Shown here piece by piece: positions 38,739-51,300 of a stretch of 64,000 nt of DNA (position 1 is the first letter of the stretch; the number at the start of each line of letters is the position of its first letter). Made by a program: the position numbers and the translations under genes. The notes under the pieces are model-generated. The model had not been told where the DNA came from, did no database searches, and worked only from the letters and a program-made list of their open reading frames with translations. The DNA comes from Dendrophyllia cribrosa (lineage: Eukaryota > Cnidaria > Anthozoa > Scleractinia > Dendrophylliidae), in contig JAJLRJ010000009.1 of the NCBI GenBank assembly GCA_024195265.1, positions 613,501 to 677,500 of the forward strand. Reading direction: 5' to 3'.

Positions 38739-38935
38739 GGTTTCCATGTGATCGCTACGATCGCTGCGATCGCTGAAAAAACGTTCAGCGCTTGTAGCGA
38801 AATGGACTAAGCCACCGGCTCTCCAGCGATCGTAGCGATTATGTTGAAAGTATGGAGAGTGGCTTAGTCCATTTCGCTACAAGCGCTGAACGTTTTTTCG
38901 GCGATCGCAGCGATCGTAGCGATCATATGGAAACC
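38739..38935. repeat. Foldback MITE rich in GATCGC
   Basis: Arms of about 83 bp: GGTTTCCATGTGATCGCTAC onward, and the inverted GTAGCGATCATATGGAAACC. The middle words GAACGTTTTTTC and GAAAAAACGTTC, and GCGAAATGGACTAAGCCAC, pair almost perfectly. The arms end in nested CGATCG palindromes. No clean target duplication is seen. Confidence 0.8.
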
Positions 38936-38949
38936 GATCAGAGTTCGAA

Positions 38950-39150
38950 GTAACATGTAACCAGTAAAAAGCGCAGCACAGTATAAGACTGGTGAAAAAC
39001 GTACAACGGGTGCCAGACGAGGGAAAATGGCAACCGGTGCCAGGCGCGGGAAAACATGCAACCGGTGCCAGGCGCGGGAAAACCGTCATAAAACCGGTGC
39101 CAAGCGAAAACGTGCATCGGGCGCCAAGAGCGAGTAAACATAACCTGAGC
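38950..39150. repeat. Minisatellite, inverted relative of the TTC17-intron array
   Basis: About six units of AACCGGTGCCAGGCGCGGGA plus AAACATGC. The inverse (TTTCCCGCGCTTAGCACTGG) is the unit of the array at 2800-3260. It lies about 220 bp past the glutathione peroxidase stop codon. Confidence 0.8.
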
Positions 39151-39368
39151 CAATCGAGGGAAGGGCATAGCGGTCTCTTTTGAGGGTGTTTAACTCCGGT
39201 TTCTGTACCATGAATAGGATGAGGAATTGAATTACAAATCCCCCTAAATTGGATGCCAGTCCATCGCAGGTTACTGATGAAAAGTACAGTTTAGCCCAGC
39301 CCAAAACTACTTTGGACAGCCATTAGAAAAGCGCTATAGTGTATTATTCACCGGGGTCTATCGCATCT

Positions 39369-42300
39369 TTAATATTTGCGCTTCATTTGCTCTTGGCATT
39401 TAGATATCAGTCCTTGTATATCACTCAATATATCTTTATCGTTAGGTTCCACTGGCGCCGTGTAACGAGCTCGTGGCTGTCCATTATGATCAATCAGTAT
39501 CTTCTCGAAATTCCAGTTTATGTCATCGTTTCGAACCGGTGACCAGCGAATGTTATGTAAGTCGTCTATAAATCCATTTGGTGTAGGGCATCTAGACTGA
39601 AGGAAAAAAAGAATTGTTAAAGTCCAGGTTTTTTGAAGGGCCGTTTCTGACAGGCATCTTTTTGGCGATCTTTCAGGCTATTTTGAAATCGATTTCAAAT
39701 CGCCTGTGTGGAGTTATCATCAATTGTCGCAGCCATATCATATGATAATCACGCAATAATCACGGCCAGTGTAAAAAAATTCAAACGTTGACATTTCCAG
39801 CGGTAGCCCTTCATCAGAGGATTCACTCTGGCGAAGAACTACCGCTCGAAACGTCAGCTTTTTAATCTGTTTATGGTGGTCAACTTACAACTTACCTTAT
39901 CAACTCATGTTATGTTCACACTAGGACGAAACATGTTTAGTCTGATCACGAATGAAACATGTTTTGCCATGAAAAGTCTTTACATCGGGCGGCGCATTGC
40001 ACGAATTATGATCGAAACATGTTTACTCTAAGAAAAAATTGGTTGAAACTATCTCACGAGGTGGTTGCGATCAAAGTCAGACAAACCCCCGGGGGGGGGG
40101 GGGGAGGGGGTACTCAACAAAATTTTGCACGGGATGCTCCGCCCCGAGGTCCAAACCCTTACCCTTTCATATACTGTACGTATAGCCTTTACGTGCTTCT
40201 GTTCGATATATTTTGAAAGGCGCTTTTTATAATACTTAAATCACAGTTTTCCCTACGTTTTTTATACTTCAACTGGTGTTTTCGTTACCCTTTCCTGTTC
40301 TTCGTGAAATCCCTACCCTTTCATATACTTCAACTCGTGAAATCCCGACCCTTTCATATACCTCCAGCCTAAAAAAGGTACCCTTTTCGGGCGGAGCATC
40401 CCCGTATAGCCCATTACAGGGAGTACCCCCCCGCCCCCCCCCCCCCACCCGGGTACGAAACACGTTAGCCCGAATGTCGTCTCCTTGTTAACATCACCTG
40501 TGGTTCCCGGCGAAGAGCTTGATTGACAAGTGAGATTAAACCACAAAATCATACAACAGAAAGTGCGAGTTCCATTTGTTTCGGTTTATGTGAAGTTCTA
40601 AAGATTTTATGTGAACTTATGTTTGTTTCGTAAAACAGTATAAATTATACAACCTGAACCAGGCATGAAACGAATTTGAAATTAACAACTAATGTGAAAA
40701 ATAAAATTGCAAACATGTTTACGGGAAACGTGTTTCATTGAAACATGTTACTCTAAACATGTTTCGATACTGGTGTGAACACAGCATTACTCTAAACATG
40801 TTTCGGTACTGGTGTGAACACAGCATTATTCTAAACATGTTTCGGTACTGATGTGAACACAGCATTACTCTAAACATGTTTCGGTACTGGTGTGAACACT
40901 GCATTACTCTAAACATGTTTTGGTACTGGTGTGAACACAGCATTACTCTAAACATGTTTTGGTACTGGTGTGAACACAGCATCAGTTGATAAAACCAAAT
41001 TTTCATGTTTCACTCCCCCAACCCTTCCCCACCGCACCGCAACGAGCAGTCCTCTCTTTGCTTTTAACCACCTTGGGATAAACTTCGTATTCGCGTATCT
41101 TCCAAAAAGCATAATCCCTCATAATCCCAAACAGGGTTGACGTGTACATTCATCAAACCAAGCTCGCCCACGGCACGCCCGCAGCACAGCACAGCACGCA
41201 CGCCCGCGGCACATAACTTGTAAGCATATTTATTTTGAGTCGCCTCTCGAGTCGGTAAATACAAAACATAACTTATCAAGAAAAAATTGATGTGATGCAG
41301 ATTCGTCTTTACGAACCCTTTTAACCCTTTCACTTCCACAGTCAATTATTGTGACGATAAGTTTTTCCTACTTCGGCGAGGGAATGAAAACTGAAACTTG
41401 AACAATGCTTTTCTGAAACAACGACTTTACGCGGGGAATCTTAGCTCTTGAGCGACCACGCTTGCAGCGGAGATAAGGCTCGTCACAACCTTGGTACACG
41501 GGAATCTACTAGCAGGGACCTCTCAGGACAACAGGAAACCAGTCAACTGCGGCTGTTTGGTCCCTTGAGTCCCAGTTCCTCCGAGAGAGGACAAACACAG
41601 CTTCCATTCAAAGCAATAAAAAATGGCGTCGGTTGAAATGTGCCGAAGAAATCTGCATTCGAAGTCGAACTATGGCGTCTAAATTGAGCTCTGAAAGGCT
41701 GACCCGCTACGAAAGAAAAGGAAATTTGAGGTAGGTAGCATTTTTTTTAGCCCCCCAAAAAAATACTGGGGTATTCTCTGATGTTTGGGCTTCAAAAATA
41801 TTGAAGCAGAATTCAAGTGCACGGCGGTTAAGTTCAAGTGCACGGCAGTTGAAGTGTGACTCTTAGTATTGCCCTTTGCCGCCATTGTCTTGTTAAAGAG
41901 TAATAGCTTCTGCTATTACAAGTTCTAGGTCGCCCCAGTTCCTCTCTGCCAAAATTCTTTGTTTTGGTTTTGCCTCGACCAATCATATTGCAAGAAACCA
42001 TATAGACAAAATTGTCTACGGCCCGGACTGGCCAACGTAGGTTTATTCTGACTCAGGATCTAACCTTGATCGTAACCTTGCCTGGAACCTTGATGTCGAC
42101 CCTGATAGTTACCTTGATGCTAACCGAGTAATGTTTACAAAATGATTTACTAATATAGTGCAGAGGGCACAAAGGCACATGTTTCTCTATTGTTAAGGTG
42201 ACTCGACCCAGTTTTTTTTTTTTTTTTGGGGGGGGGGGGGGGTAACCATCCTACTTTGAAGCTCTCTGGTATCCCCCACTTTTACTTTTATCGTAAGTCT

Positions 42301-45300
42301 AACACATAGAATGGATAACATATAGATCAATCTACAATATAATATAAAATATTTGGCGATCGGAGTAAAAGTCACGTGGTTATAATGCCACGCCCCTTTG
42401 AGGTCTGAGTCGAAAATCTGCTGTTACTGGCATTTTTTCGTGGAAATCTCTCGGCTACACATAGTGCGCATTAGTGCCTTGCGCTGAGCAGAATTTCACC
42501 AACATCGCAAAGACCCAATTCGAGAAATTCAGTGGTTTCCAAATTTAGGTCATAATTTAAGCGAAAATGATAAGCAAACTTTACACGATTATATCTAATA
42601 AACTATGAGACTTATCCCTTTATTTTGGGGATCGTTATAACAGATGAGTCCTTGCATGTCAGCAAAAAGCTTTAGGGCCTTGTAAATGCGCGCGATTTCG
42701 ATCAAAGGAAACATATAGAAATTATAGTTTTAGCTATTTGTTGACGTTTGCCAGCGTTTAAGAGTCCTTCTCACGAAAAAAGCATTTTCTTAAAAATTCG
42801 TAGTTTCTTTTTCCTTCAAATTTTTCAGGGCCACAATTGATTAACTAACTAACTAGCGCAAGGCACTAATGCGCACTATGTGTAGCCGAGAGATTTCCAC
42901 GAAAAAATGCCGGTAACAGCAAATTTTCGACTCAGACCTCAAAGGGGCGTGGCATTATAACCACGTGACATTTACTCCGATCGCTAAATATGTTATATTA
43001 TATTGTAGATTGATCTATATGTTATCCATTCTATGTGTTAGACTTACGATAAAAGTAAAGGTGGGGATACCAGAGAACTTCAAAGTAGGATGATACCCCC
43101 CCAATAAAACTGGGTCGAGTCACCTTAAATTACCTCAACGTATACACCATGTACACGTTTCTGTTCACGAGGACAAAAGATCTATTTAAAATTCTAAGAC
43201 ATGTAGCGTTTTACATTGTTAGGGTTAGGGGTTAGGGGTTAGGGGTTAGGGGTTAGAGGTTAGGATAGGGTTAGGGTTAGGGGGTTAGGGTTAGGGTTAG
43301 GGTTAGGGTTAGGGTTAGGGTTAGGGTTAGGGTTAGGGTTAGGGTTAGGGTTAGGGTTAGAGGGTTAGGGGTTAGGGTTAGAGATCTCGGTGAGCATTCG
43401 GAAGTCAGCCAAGCGTGGTCATTGCACGCGTGCTAAACAAGAATGCTGTATAATGACAGACTATAAACAATAGACAACTCCCAGAGCACAAACTCAGCCA
43501 AAACGCTAAAAATCTTCAATGTTTACTCAAGTTTGGGCTTATAGAAGATAATGTCACAGTTTTTCAATGACCATGAAATTCCGAATCCGGGCAGTTAGTT
43601 AATCAATTGTGGCCCTGAAAAATTTGAGTGGAAAAGAAACTACGAATTTTTAAGAAAATGCTTTTTTCGTGAGAAGGACTCTTAAACGCTGACAAACGTC
43701 AACAAATAGCTAAAACTATAATTTCTATATGTTTCCTTTGCTCGAAATCGCGCGCATTTACAAGGCCCTAAAGCTTTTTGCTGACTTGCAAGGACTCATC
43801 TGTTATAACGATCCCCAAAATAAAGGGATAAGTCTCATAGTTTATTAGATATAATCGTGTAAAGTTTGCTTATCATTTTCGCTTAAATTATGACCTAAAT
43901 TTAGAAACCACTGAATTTCTCGAATTGGGTCTTTGCGATGTTGGTGAAATTCTGCTCAGCGCAAGGCACTAATGCGCACTATGTGTAGCCGAGAGATTTC
44001 CACGAAAAAATGTCAGTAACAGCAGATTTTCGACTCAGACCTCAAAGGGGCGTGGCATTATAACCACGTGACATTTACTCCGATCGCTAAATATTTTATA
44101 TTATATTGTAGATTGATCTATATGTTATCCATTCTATGTGTTAGACTTACGATAAAAGTAAAGGAGGGGATACCAGAGAGCTTCAAAGTAGGATGATACC
44201 CCCCCCAAAAAAAACTGGGTCGAGTCACCTTAAATTACTTCAACGTGTACACGTTTCTGCTCACGAGGACAAAAGATCTATTTAAAATTCTAAGACACGT
44301 AGCGTTTTACATTGTTACCAAAGCTGAGTGACAACCTAGAACACTCCCCTTGAAAGGAACTACATTAAAAATTTACGAGAGCAGAAGGACTTTGCTTCCG
44401 TAACCCTTAGAACAAAGGAACACTGGACTCTTTCCGATGAGTGAAAGGAGATAACTATTCTTTTCATAAACTACGCTATTGAAAACGCACGTGGCAGAGG
44501 TTTGCCAGCTGTACGAATGTACACGTTTCAGTTTGAATACATCATAAGGGAACTATTGTTTACTAGACTATGCTTTTGGCTTATGTAATATTTTAAACGA
44601 ACTTTACTTTTGACTGTTTTAAGAATACTGGAAAAGTCTCCCGTCACATATTCCTCACCTTAATTTTCGACGTCCTCGTCGAATAAAATATATAAAGCTA
44701 AACGCTGGAAAGTCTGTCGTGACATATGCGGCACCTTAATTTTTGACGCCCTCGTCGAATGAAATATGTAAAGAAAATATGCATTTTAAAACTATTCTAT
44801 GAATTGGAATCAAACGACTTAAAGAAACTATCTCGGTTCTTTGTTTTGTTTTGTTTGCTATACCTGGAATATTAATCTAACTTACTTATCTCTTGATATG
44901 TATTGTCGCTACTAAACTTCTACGTCATGTGGTTCATCTATTGAAACTTCGCTGATTACTCGATATTTAACTTACACCTATATAATTACTTGTATCTGTC
45001 AATGTTCCTGGTTTCAAGGTTTATTGTGGGTCTTACTGACGAAAGGGCGCTGTCTTTAAATCTACGATTTCCTCGGTTAATTCCTGAACATCTGATAACT
45101 GGCTTTCATGATGGTTTAAATCTTGCGGGGCGTTATTTTCTTGAGTCAAATAACCACTGGTCCCTGTGATTGCATTTATTGAACTTCTCTGGACTTCAAC
45201 CATATCCTTAGTAGGTTTGAAAAATAATCTTGATCTCTGTGATTCATCTTCATTTCGGTAAACTGTATAATGTTCTTTGTGATTCTCTTGTTTAACTGGA

Positions 45301-48300
45301 ATAGATACGCCTATGTTGCGACTCTGAGCTTTTGTATCTTGGTGGTTAAATATATCTTGAACCACGGGCTTGTTGCTTTGCGGCATGGGTGTACGCGAGG
45401 CTGTGAGTAGGTACAGAACGAAGCAAATCAATGCCAATAGAAACTGACTGAAAACCCGTCCGTTCTTCTTTTGACTTCGTGGGGCTGTTTTGCGATTCGG
45501 CGTTAACGAGGAAGACTCTGAATCCGTTCCGGTGACTGCTCTCGTGTCTTTGGAGGTCGAGGTCCGTGTTTGATGACTGAAAGATCCCATAACCGGTGAA
45601 CATGTCGCACTTTTTCGTTTCTTTCTAACGTCGGTGTAGCTCTTAAAAGTGATGCTGTGGTTTTCTAAGTCAATCAAGGCTTGGTTTTGTTGCAAGAAAT
45701 CGCGACCGAGTATGGCTTTGTACGTCAGGTTTTGCATTACATGAAAATTACAGAAATACTCGTTTCCATTAAGCTGAATAGGTACCGAAATCATTCCTAA
45801 CACTGGTACTCTGTCTCCGTTGACTGTCTGGACGGACGGTAAAACGCCATCGGTCATTTTGGGTAGGAATTGGCCATACGTTTTCTTAAGGAATTGTTCA
45901 TCAAGGCAACTGAAACACCCACCGGTGTCTACGAGGGTTTGAACTTCTTGGCCAGCGGTCAAGTCACTTGATTGGAGGTGTGGGCTTGCGTGCTGTGGCC
46001 TTTGTGGGATTTGCTTTGGGGCACTTGTCACTGTGGCAGCTGTTTCGGGATCTGCAGATCTTTTGTTTTGTTTTGGCTTTACCTGATTGGAATCGCGCAC
46101 CAGATCTTTTCCTGGGGAAGACTGGCAATCCTTGAGCTCAGATTCTTTGGCGGTTTTCACGGCTGTGGTGCTTGTGGTCTGGTGTTTGATTACGCGGAGG
46201 ACAATATCTACTATCGGTTTTATTTCTTCCGGGACACTTGGTAAATCGTACGTCTGGTCTCTTATAGGCTCGTTGGTTACTTGGTTACCACTAATCGCAA
46301 CTTCCTGTGTAGAACGCTCGACTAATTCCGGTTGCTGCTGGTTGCTAAGCGACGCTAAGACGTGCTGCTCGGTGGTGGACTTATGTAACTTTGCTGGACT
46401 GTGTTGTACCTTTTGCACGTGGTTTGGCTTTGTTGTACGTACTACATTGTTTAATTCACTGTGTTTGAACTGCGATCTACGGCACAGATAACTTTTCTTA
46501 CCTTTACAGGGCTGTAAAGCTCCGCAAAATTCTTTATCGTACCAGCCTTCGTCTACAATGGCTATGCGTGGATCAGCCTGGTCTTGTCTTGTCGGGCCTT
46601 CGTGATAATTCTCTTTTCCGACTTTTCCGTATGAGGGGTTATAGTTTTGAGTGAAGCCGTTATCTCCGTGACGTTGTTGATTATAGTCAGGACTTGGGGG
46701 TTGATTGTTTCCTTGCCAACGATATTGCGGTAGATTTTGTGGTCGCGGGCCTGCATTTCTACGATCAGAGCAGCTTGCTAGAAAATGTCCAACGCGATTA
46801 CAATAAAAACACACTGGTCTTCCATCTCTTGGCCTTTGACGTGGCTGATCTTGGTTGTATGAGCATTGGTTGCTTCGTGTCAGACCACGAATCCGAGCAT
46901 CGAAGTAGCGATTTTGCGACTCGATTTTGTCCAACAAGAGGTCCTTTAGCTGTTGGATTTCGCTGTTTACTTGATTTTCACTGTAAGAACTGGCTAGGGC
47001 TGCGATCGCGGACTGACCATTTACGGTTGAAATTGGCGGTGAAGAAAACTGTACTATGGGCGCTTCTGGAGTTCCTTTGATGTCCTTAATGGCCGCGCTC
47101 AAGTCCGCAAGAACTCCTAACAGCTTCTTGTCATCGACACTGCCGGTATGCGTGATTACCGGTGGTTGACTAGTCGACCCTTGGTGCACCATTCGTGAAA
47201 TATCTTCTTCTCGACGCTGGAACATTGATTGTTGAATGGAATTGATAAGTCTCGCGGTGTCTTCAGCCAGTTCAGCTTCGGTGTATGTCTTGGGTTCCTT
47301 CTTCAAAACTTCAGCCTGGATGTCAGCTAGTAAACCCTGGATTAGGTAACTTAATTTGTCCTCGTCTCGTAAGTCCAAACAGCTGAATTTTTCGTTGAGA
47401 TCAGCTAGGAACTTCTCGATTGGTCTTTCATTTGGACCTTGACGTCTTATAGAAAGTGCTTGTCGGAGACGCAAGGATCGGTGAGCAGGAGCGAAGCGTT
47501 TCCTTAGAGAATTGCGTAAATCTGTATAGGATCCCTGGACGGTACTCGACAGAATATAGTAGAAGGACTCGGCAGGTCCTGAGAGATGAAGGGCTAATTG
47601 TATCGCTGCTTGCTTGCTAGTGTCTGGTATTCTTTTATTCGCCAAATAAAGGGTAAAGCGCTGAAGCCATCTATCCACATTTTCGTTTTCGTAGCCGTGG
47701 AACACGGTGGGCTTGACTAAGGTCGGTTCGGCTATTACGACTTGATCCTTGATCTGGTCGCACATCTGTTTTTGGATGTCAAGCATCTGATTTCGAAAAG
47801 CGTGAAGATCATCCGACGCCATTTGTCCGCTGGTGCTTGTACTTTCGCCTCGTACGTCACCGCTTTCTACACTGAATTCACTGATTTCGCTGGTTGTACT
47901 GACTTCGTCGTCGCTGGTACTAGAGTCGCTAGTACAACTATCGTTTTCTATCACTATGTGTTTGTTGCTGAAATTACTACGGGGCTCTGCGTTCTCCTCT
48001 TGGAACTGCTACTGGTGATTTCTATGATACACTGAGAATTACGTTGACTTCTCATTTGTTTGTTTATGCGCTGCGGAATTAAGGTGTAGAAATCCGCGGG
48101 GGAATTAATGAACGGTCGTGAAGGCTGATTATCGCTGTCTTTCTTCGTTTGGATCGTCGTCTGAGTCACTGATATTTTCAAGTTCAAGGCAGATGTGTGC
48201 TGGGCTGGATTGGGTGATCTCGCGAGGAACGATTGGCGATAACACGGGAGAGACTGACGGGCTGATAGGGCTTCGTATTCTGATACGCTCGGTGAAACAA

Positions 48301-51300
48301 TGGATTCGCTGCTATGGTCTAAACTGATATCTACAACTTCTCGATCAGTACTATTCGCTTGCTCGGGACAGGAAAATGCTGTGGAACGTCTCTGTTGAAC
48401 TTCTCTCTGGGTTGGACTGGAACTTGCTTGGAATTCGTCGCCACTTTCTTTGTCTTCTTGCGACGGGAAGGGTAACTCGATAAATAACGCTTCTCTCTCT
48501 TCGTCCGATAAATTGACTTGAATATTTCGGTCTATCTTAGGCGTACTTGACTTAACAATGGAAACGTTCAACTTACGGCTTCTTAAATAATATCTGTGTA
48601 ATCTGCTCGAGAAAACTTTTCTCACTGACTGCATAAGTTACATGTACACGTGTACAAAGAACTTGTACTCATGATTTTACTTGGGCGAATTTTTCTCGTT
48701 TGTCGCGCCAAGGGGTTACATCAATTGGATTGACTGCACTGGTTTGGATTTCTTCTTTTTGCTCGTCTGTCCTCTTCGGAAGTCCGCTAGTACCACTGGT
48801 TCTGCCAACAATGTGACGATAGGTTTTTCCTACTTCGGCGAGGGAATGAAAACTGAAACTTGAACAATGCTTTTCTGAAACAACGACTTTACGCGGGGGA
48901 AACTTAGCTCTTGAGCGACCACGCTTGCAGCGGAGATAAGGCTCGTCACAACCTTGGTACACGGGAATCTACTAGCAGGGACCTCTCAGGACAACAGGAA
49001 ACCAGTCAAACTTCAGCCAACGTAGGTTTATTCCGACTCAGGATCTAACCTTGATCGTAACCTTGCCTGTAACCTTGATGTCGACCCTGATAGTTACCTT
49101 GATGCTAACCGAGTAATGTTTACAAAATGACTTACTAATATAGTGCAGAGGGCACAAAGGCACATGTTTCTCTATTGTTAAATTACTTCAACGTGTACAC
49201 GTTTCTGCTCACGAGGACAAAAGATCTATTTAAAATTCTAAGACACGTAGCGTTCTACATTGTTACCAAAGCTGAGTGACAACCTAGAACACTCCCCTTG
49301 AAAGGAGCTACATTAAAAATTTACGAGAGCAGAAGGACTTTGCTTCCGTCACATTATGGCGACTTGTAGTGTAGTTCAAACTTCTGAGTCTGTGGACGAC
49401 ATTCTTTCAAACGAAACCTCGTCAGTAGTTCTTTCCCATGATACCATTTGTTATTCAATATTTCACAAAATGAAATTTGGGATTTTTCTTAAATTTTGAA
49501 CAGGAACATAAAATGGTGGCCGTCTCGGCATGAGGCAGTCATAAAGTTGTTTCAAAGATAATTTGCTGCATGGCCTGCTGTACAGGCAGTTTGACTAGTG
49601 ACTCTCTTAGTAAGTTTAGTAGTTTGATCGCTATAAATATTCCCGGCTGGCAACCCCTAGCAGTTAGCTTGGACTGTCATACGGAATTCTTTCATTGTGA
49701 GAGCAAATTCAAAAGCGAAGTACTACATCAAGATTTTAGCCTTTAAACCTTCACGTTATAATAAAAATATGTTCACACGCACATTACATCATATTTTTAA
49801 CTATTTAAAGTGCCCCTGTGATCAAATTTTTGATTTTCATTTTTTTACATTTTCGTGTACTATTAGACTTTCTTACTCATCTTGCCAAATTTCAATCCAT
49901 TACGAACATCAGAAGTCATTTTATTTTAACATTTATTTCCGAGAATTTAATTTGCGAATGGGAGAAAGTGATGTCAAAGGCTCAAACATACCTCACGGGT
50001 TGAAATTATAATAACAATCAGCATAGAAAATTGCACGAAGAACAAGTCCAAAGCTTTTGTTGCTTTTCGCGTGATTTTCAATACTTATTGTTATTATAAT
50101 TTCAACCCGTGAGGTATGTTTGAGTCTTTGACGTCACTTTCTCCCATTCGCAACCAAGCCTTGGAACAAGGTTGATTAATGGCGGCCGTAAATTCTCGGA
50201 AATAAATGTTAAAATAAAATGACTTCTGATGTTCGTAATGAATTCAAATTTGGCAAGATGAGTAAGAAAGTCTAATAGTACACGAAAATGTAAAAAAAAA
50301 CGAAAATCAAAAATTTGATCACAGGGGCACTTTAAAAAAAATTATATTTACAAGATAAAAATTTAAAAAACATTAACAATATACCATCACATAAACTAAA
50401 AACTAAAAATAACTTAATATAAAATTAATTATAAAAAGCTAGCCTAAATGGTACGTCTTAAATGCTACTTTAAATGATAAAATGGCAAATGTTTGTGATG
50501 GTGGCAGATTATTTCAAATATTTGGTGCGGCAGACTGAAATGCTCTATCACCTAGTTTGAAGTAACAGCTGCTTTCTCGCCATACCCTCTATCACCAAGC
50601 TTAGGATAGCATTTCCCACTAGGTTGCAAGAGTGTTCGAGGATCTTGCAGCATTACGTGATCTCAAGCGCCGATTGTCCTTTCACCAATCCAACAAAATC
50701 TTTCAGTTCTTCTCTTTCAATTTTTATGGCGGCCAAGGCGAATCTTCATGCACGACAAACATAACAATACAATAAAAATTCGCCTTTTGTTAACAGCTGT
50801 TTTTGTTTTAATAGATACGGCAAATATTCAGCGTCGTTTCTACTTTGATTTTAGAGCGAGAAACTCTTAATCTTACCTTGAAAAAAGTGTAAATTTCGTT
50901 TTCCTTCTCCCCATTTACGTCTCGTTTCTCAAACAACTGAAAATTGGGCACAAATCCGTGACCTGGCCGCACATATTTCAATCCATTGAGAAGCTCGTAT
51001 TTATTTGCCGCCGGTTCTTGGAGTCCAAACTGGTTGCATGGGAATCCGACAATTCTGAGTCCACATGAATCAGCCTTGCTTCCTTCTGGTGAAAACAGTT
51101 TGTCTTGTAATGCATTCATCGCGAGATATTGATACGTGTAGCTTCAAAACGTCGCAACATTCACGGCCAAAACAACATGCCCACTAAACTTGGACATGGA
51201 GACTTCTTTTCCGTCTAAATCCTTCGTTGTGAAGTCGTGAAACGACTTGGCGTTGTCATAATGACATGATGATTTGGATTTACGTCTTTCTGAGGCGCCT

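Larger units (their letters stand above)
41350..44405 (-). repeat. 3' LTR of the Gag-protease element, interrupted
   Basis: Segments matching the intact right LTR are about 41350-41547, 42030-42196, 43125-43220 (second copy of the next part) and 44230-44405. Inserted material: about 480 bp (41548-42030) without match, a TTAA-flanked MITE, a telomere-type array and part of a second MITE. The last bases read CCGTAACC instead of CCGTCACA. Confidence 0.8.
41350..49353 (-). mobile_element. LTR retrotransposon with Gag-protease only
   Basis: LTRs begin TGTGACGATA at 41350 and 48812. The right one ends CCGTCACA at 49353, so the termini are the inverted pair TGTGACG/CGTCACA. Host TTAT is duplicated at 41346-41349 and 49354-49357. 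The coding strand is minus: right LTR (48812-49353, the 5' LTR), first frame, Gag-protease frame, about 630 bp without coding capacity, then the left LTR (41350-44405), which is swollen by insertions. There is no reverse transcriptase, RNase H or integrase, so it depends on another element for copying. The Gag type suggests Ty3/gypsy. It lies in the peroxidase intron in the same orientation as the gene. Confidence 0.85.

Noticed and set aside
41064..41345. 93-codon minus-strand frame beside the retrotransposon
   Set aside because: No domain is seen, and it lies in repeat-flanked intron sequence ending at the LTR edge.
43219..43382. True chromosome end
   Set aside because: Unique and gene sequence continues on both sides; the block is short and interstitial.
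45972..47080. Plus-strand frames opposite the Gag-protease ORF
   Set aside because: They are shadows of the minus-strand reading frame; no recognisable motif.
49697..50011. 104-codon frame
   Set aside because: Most of it lies in the left arm of the TTAA-flanked MITE.
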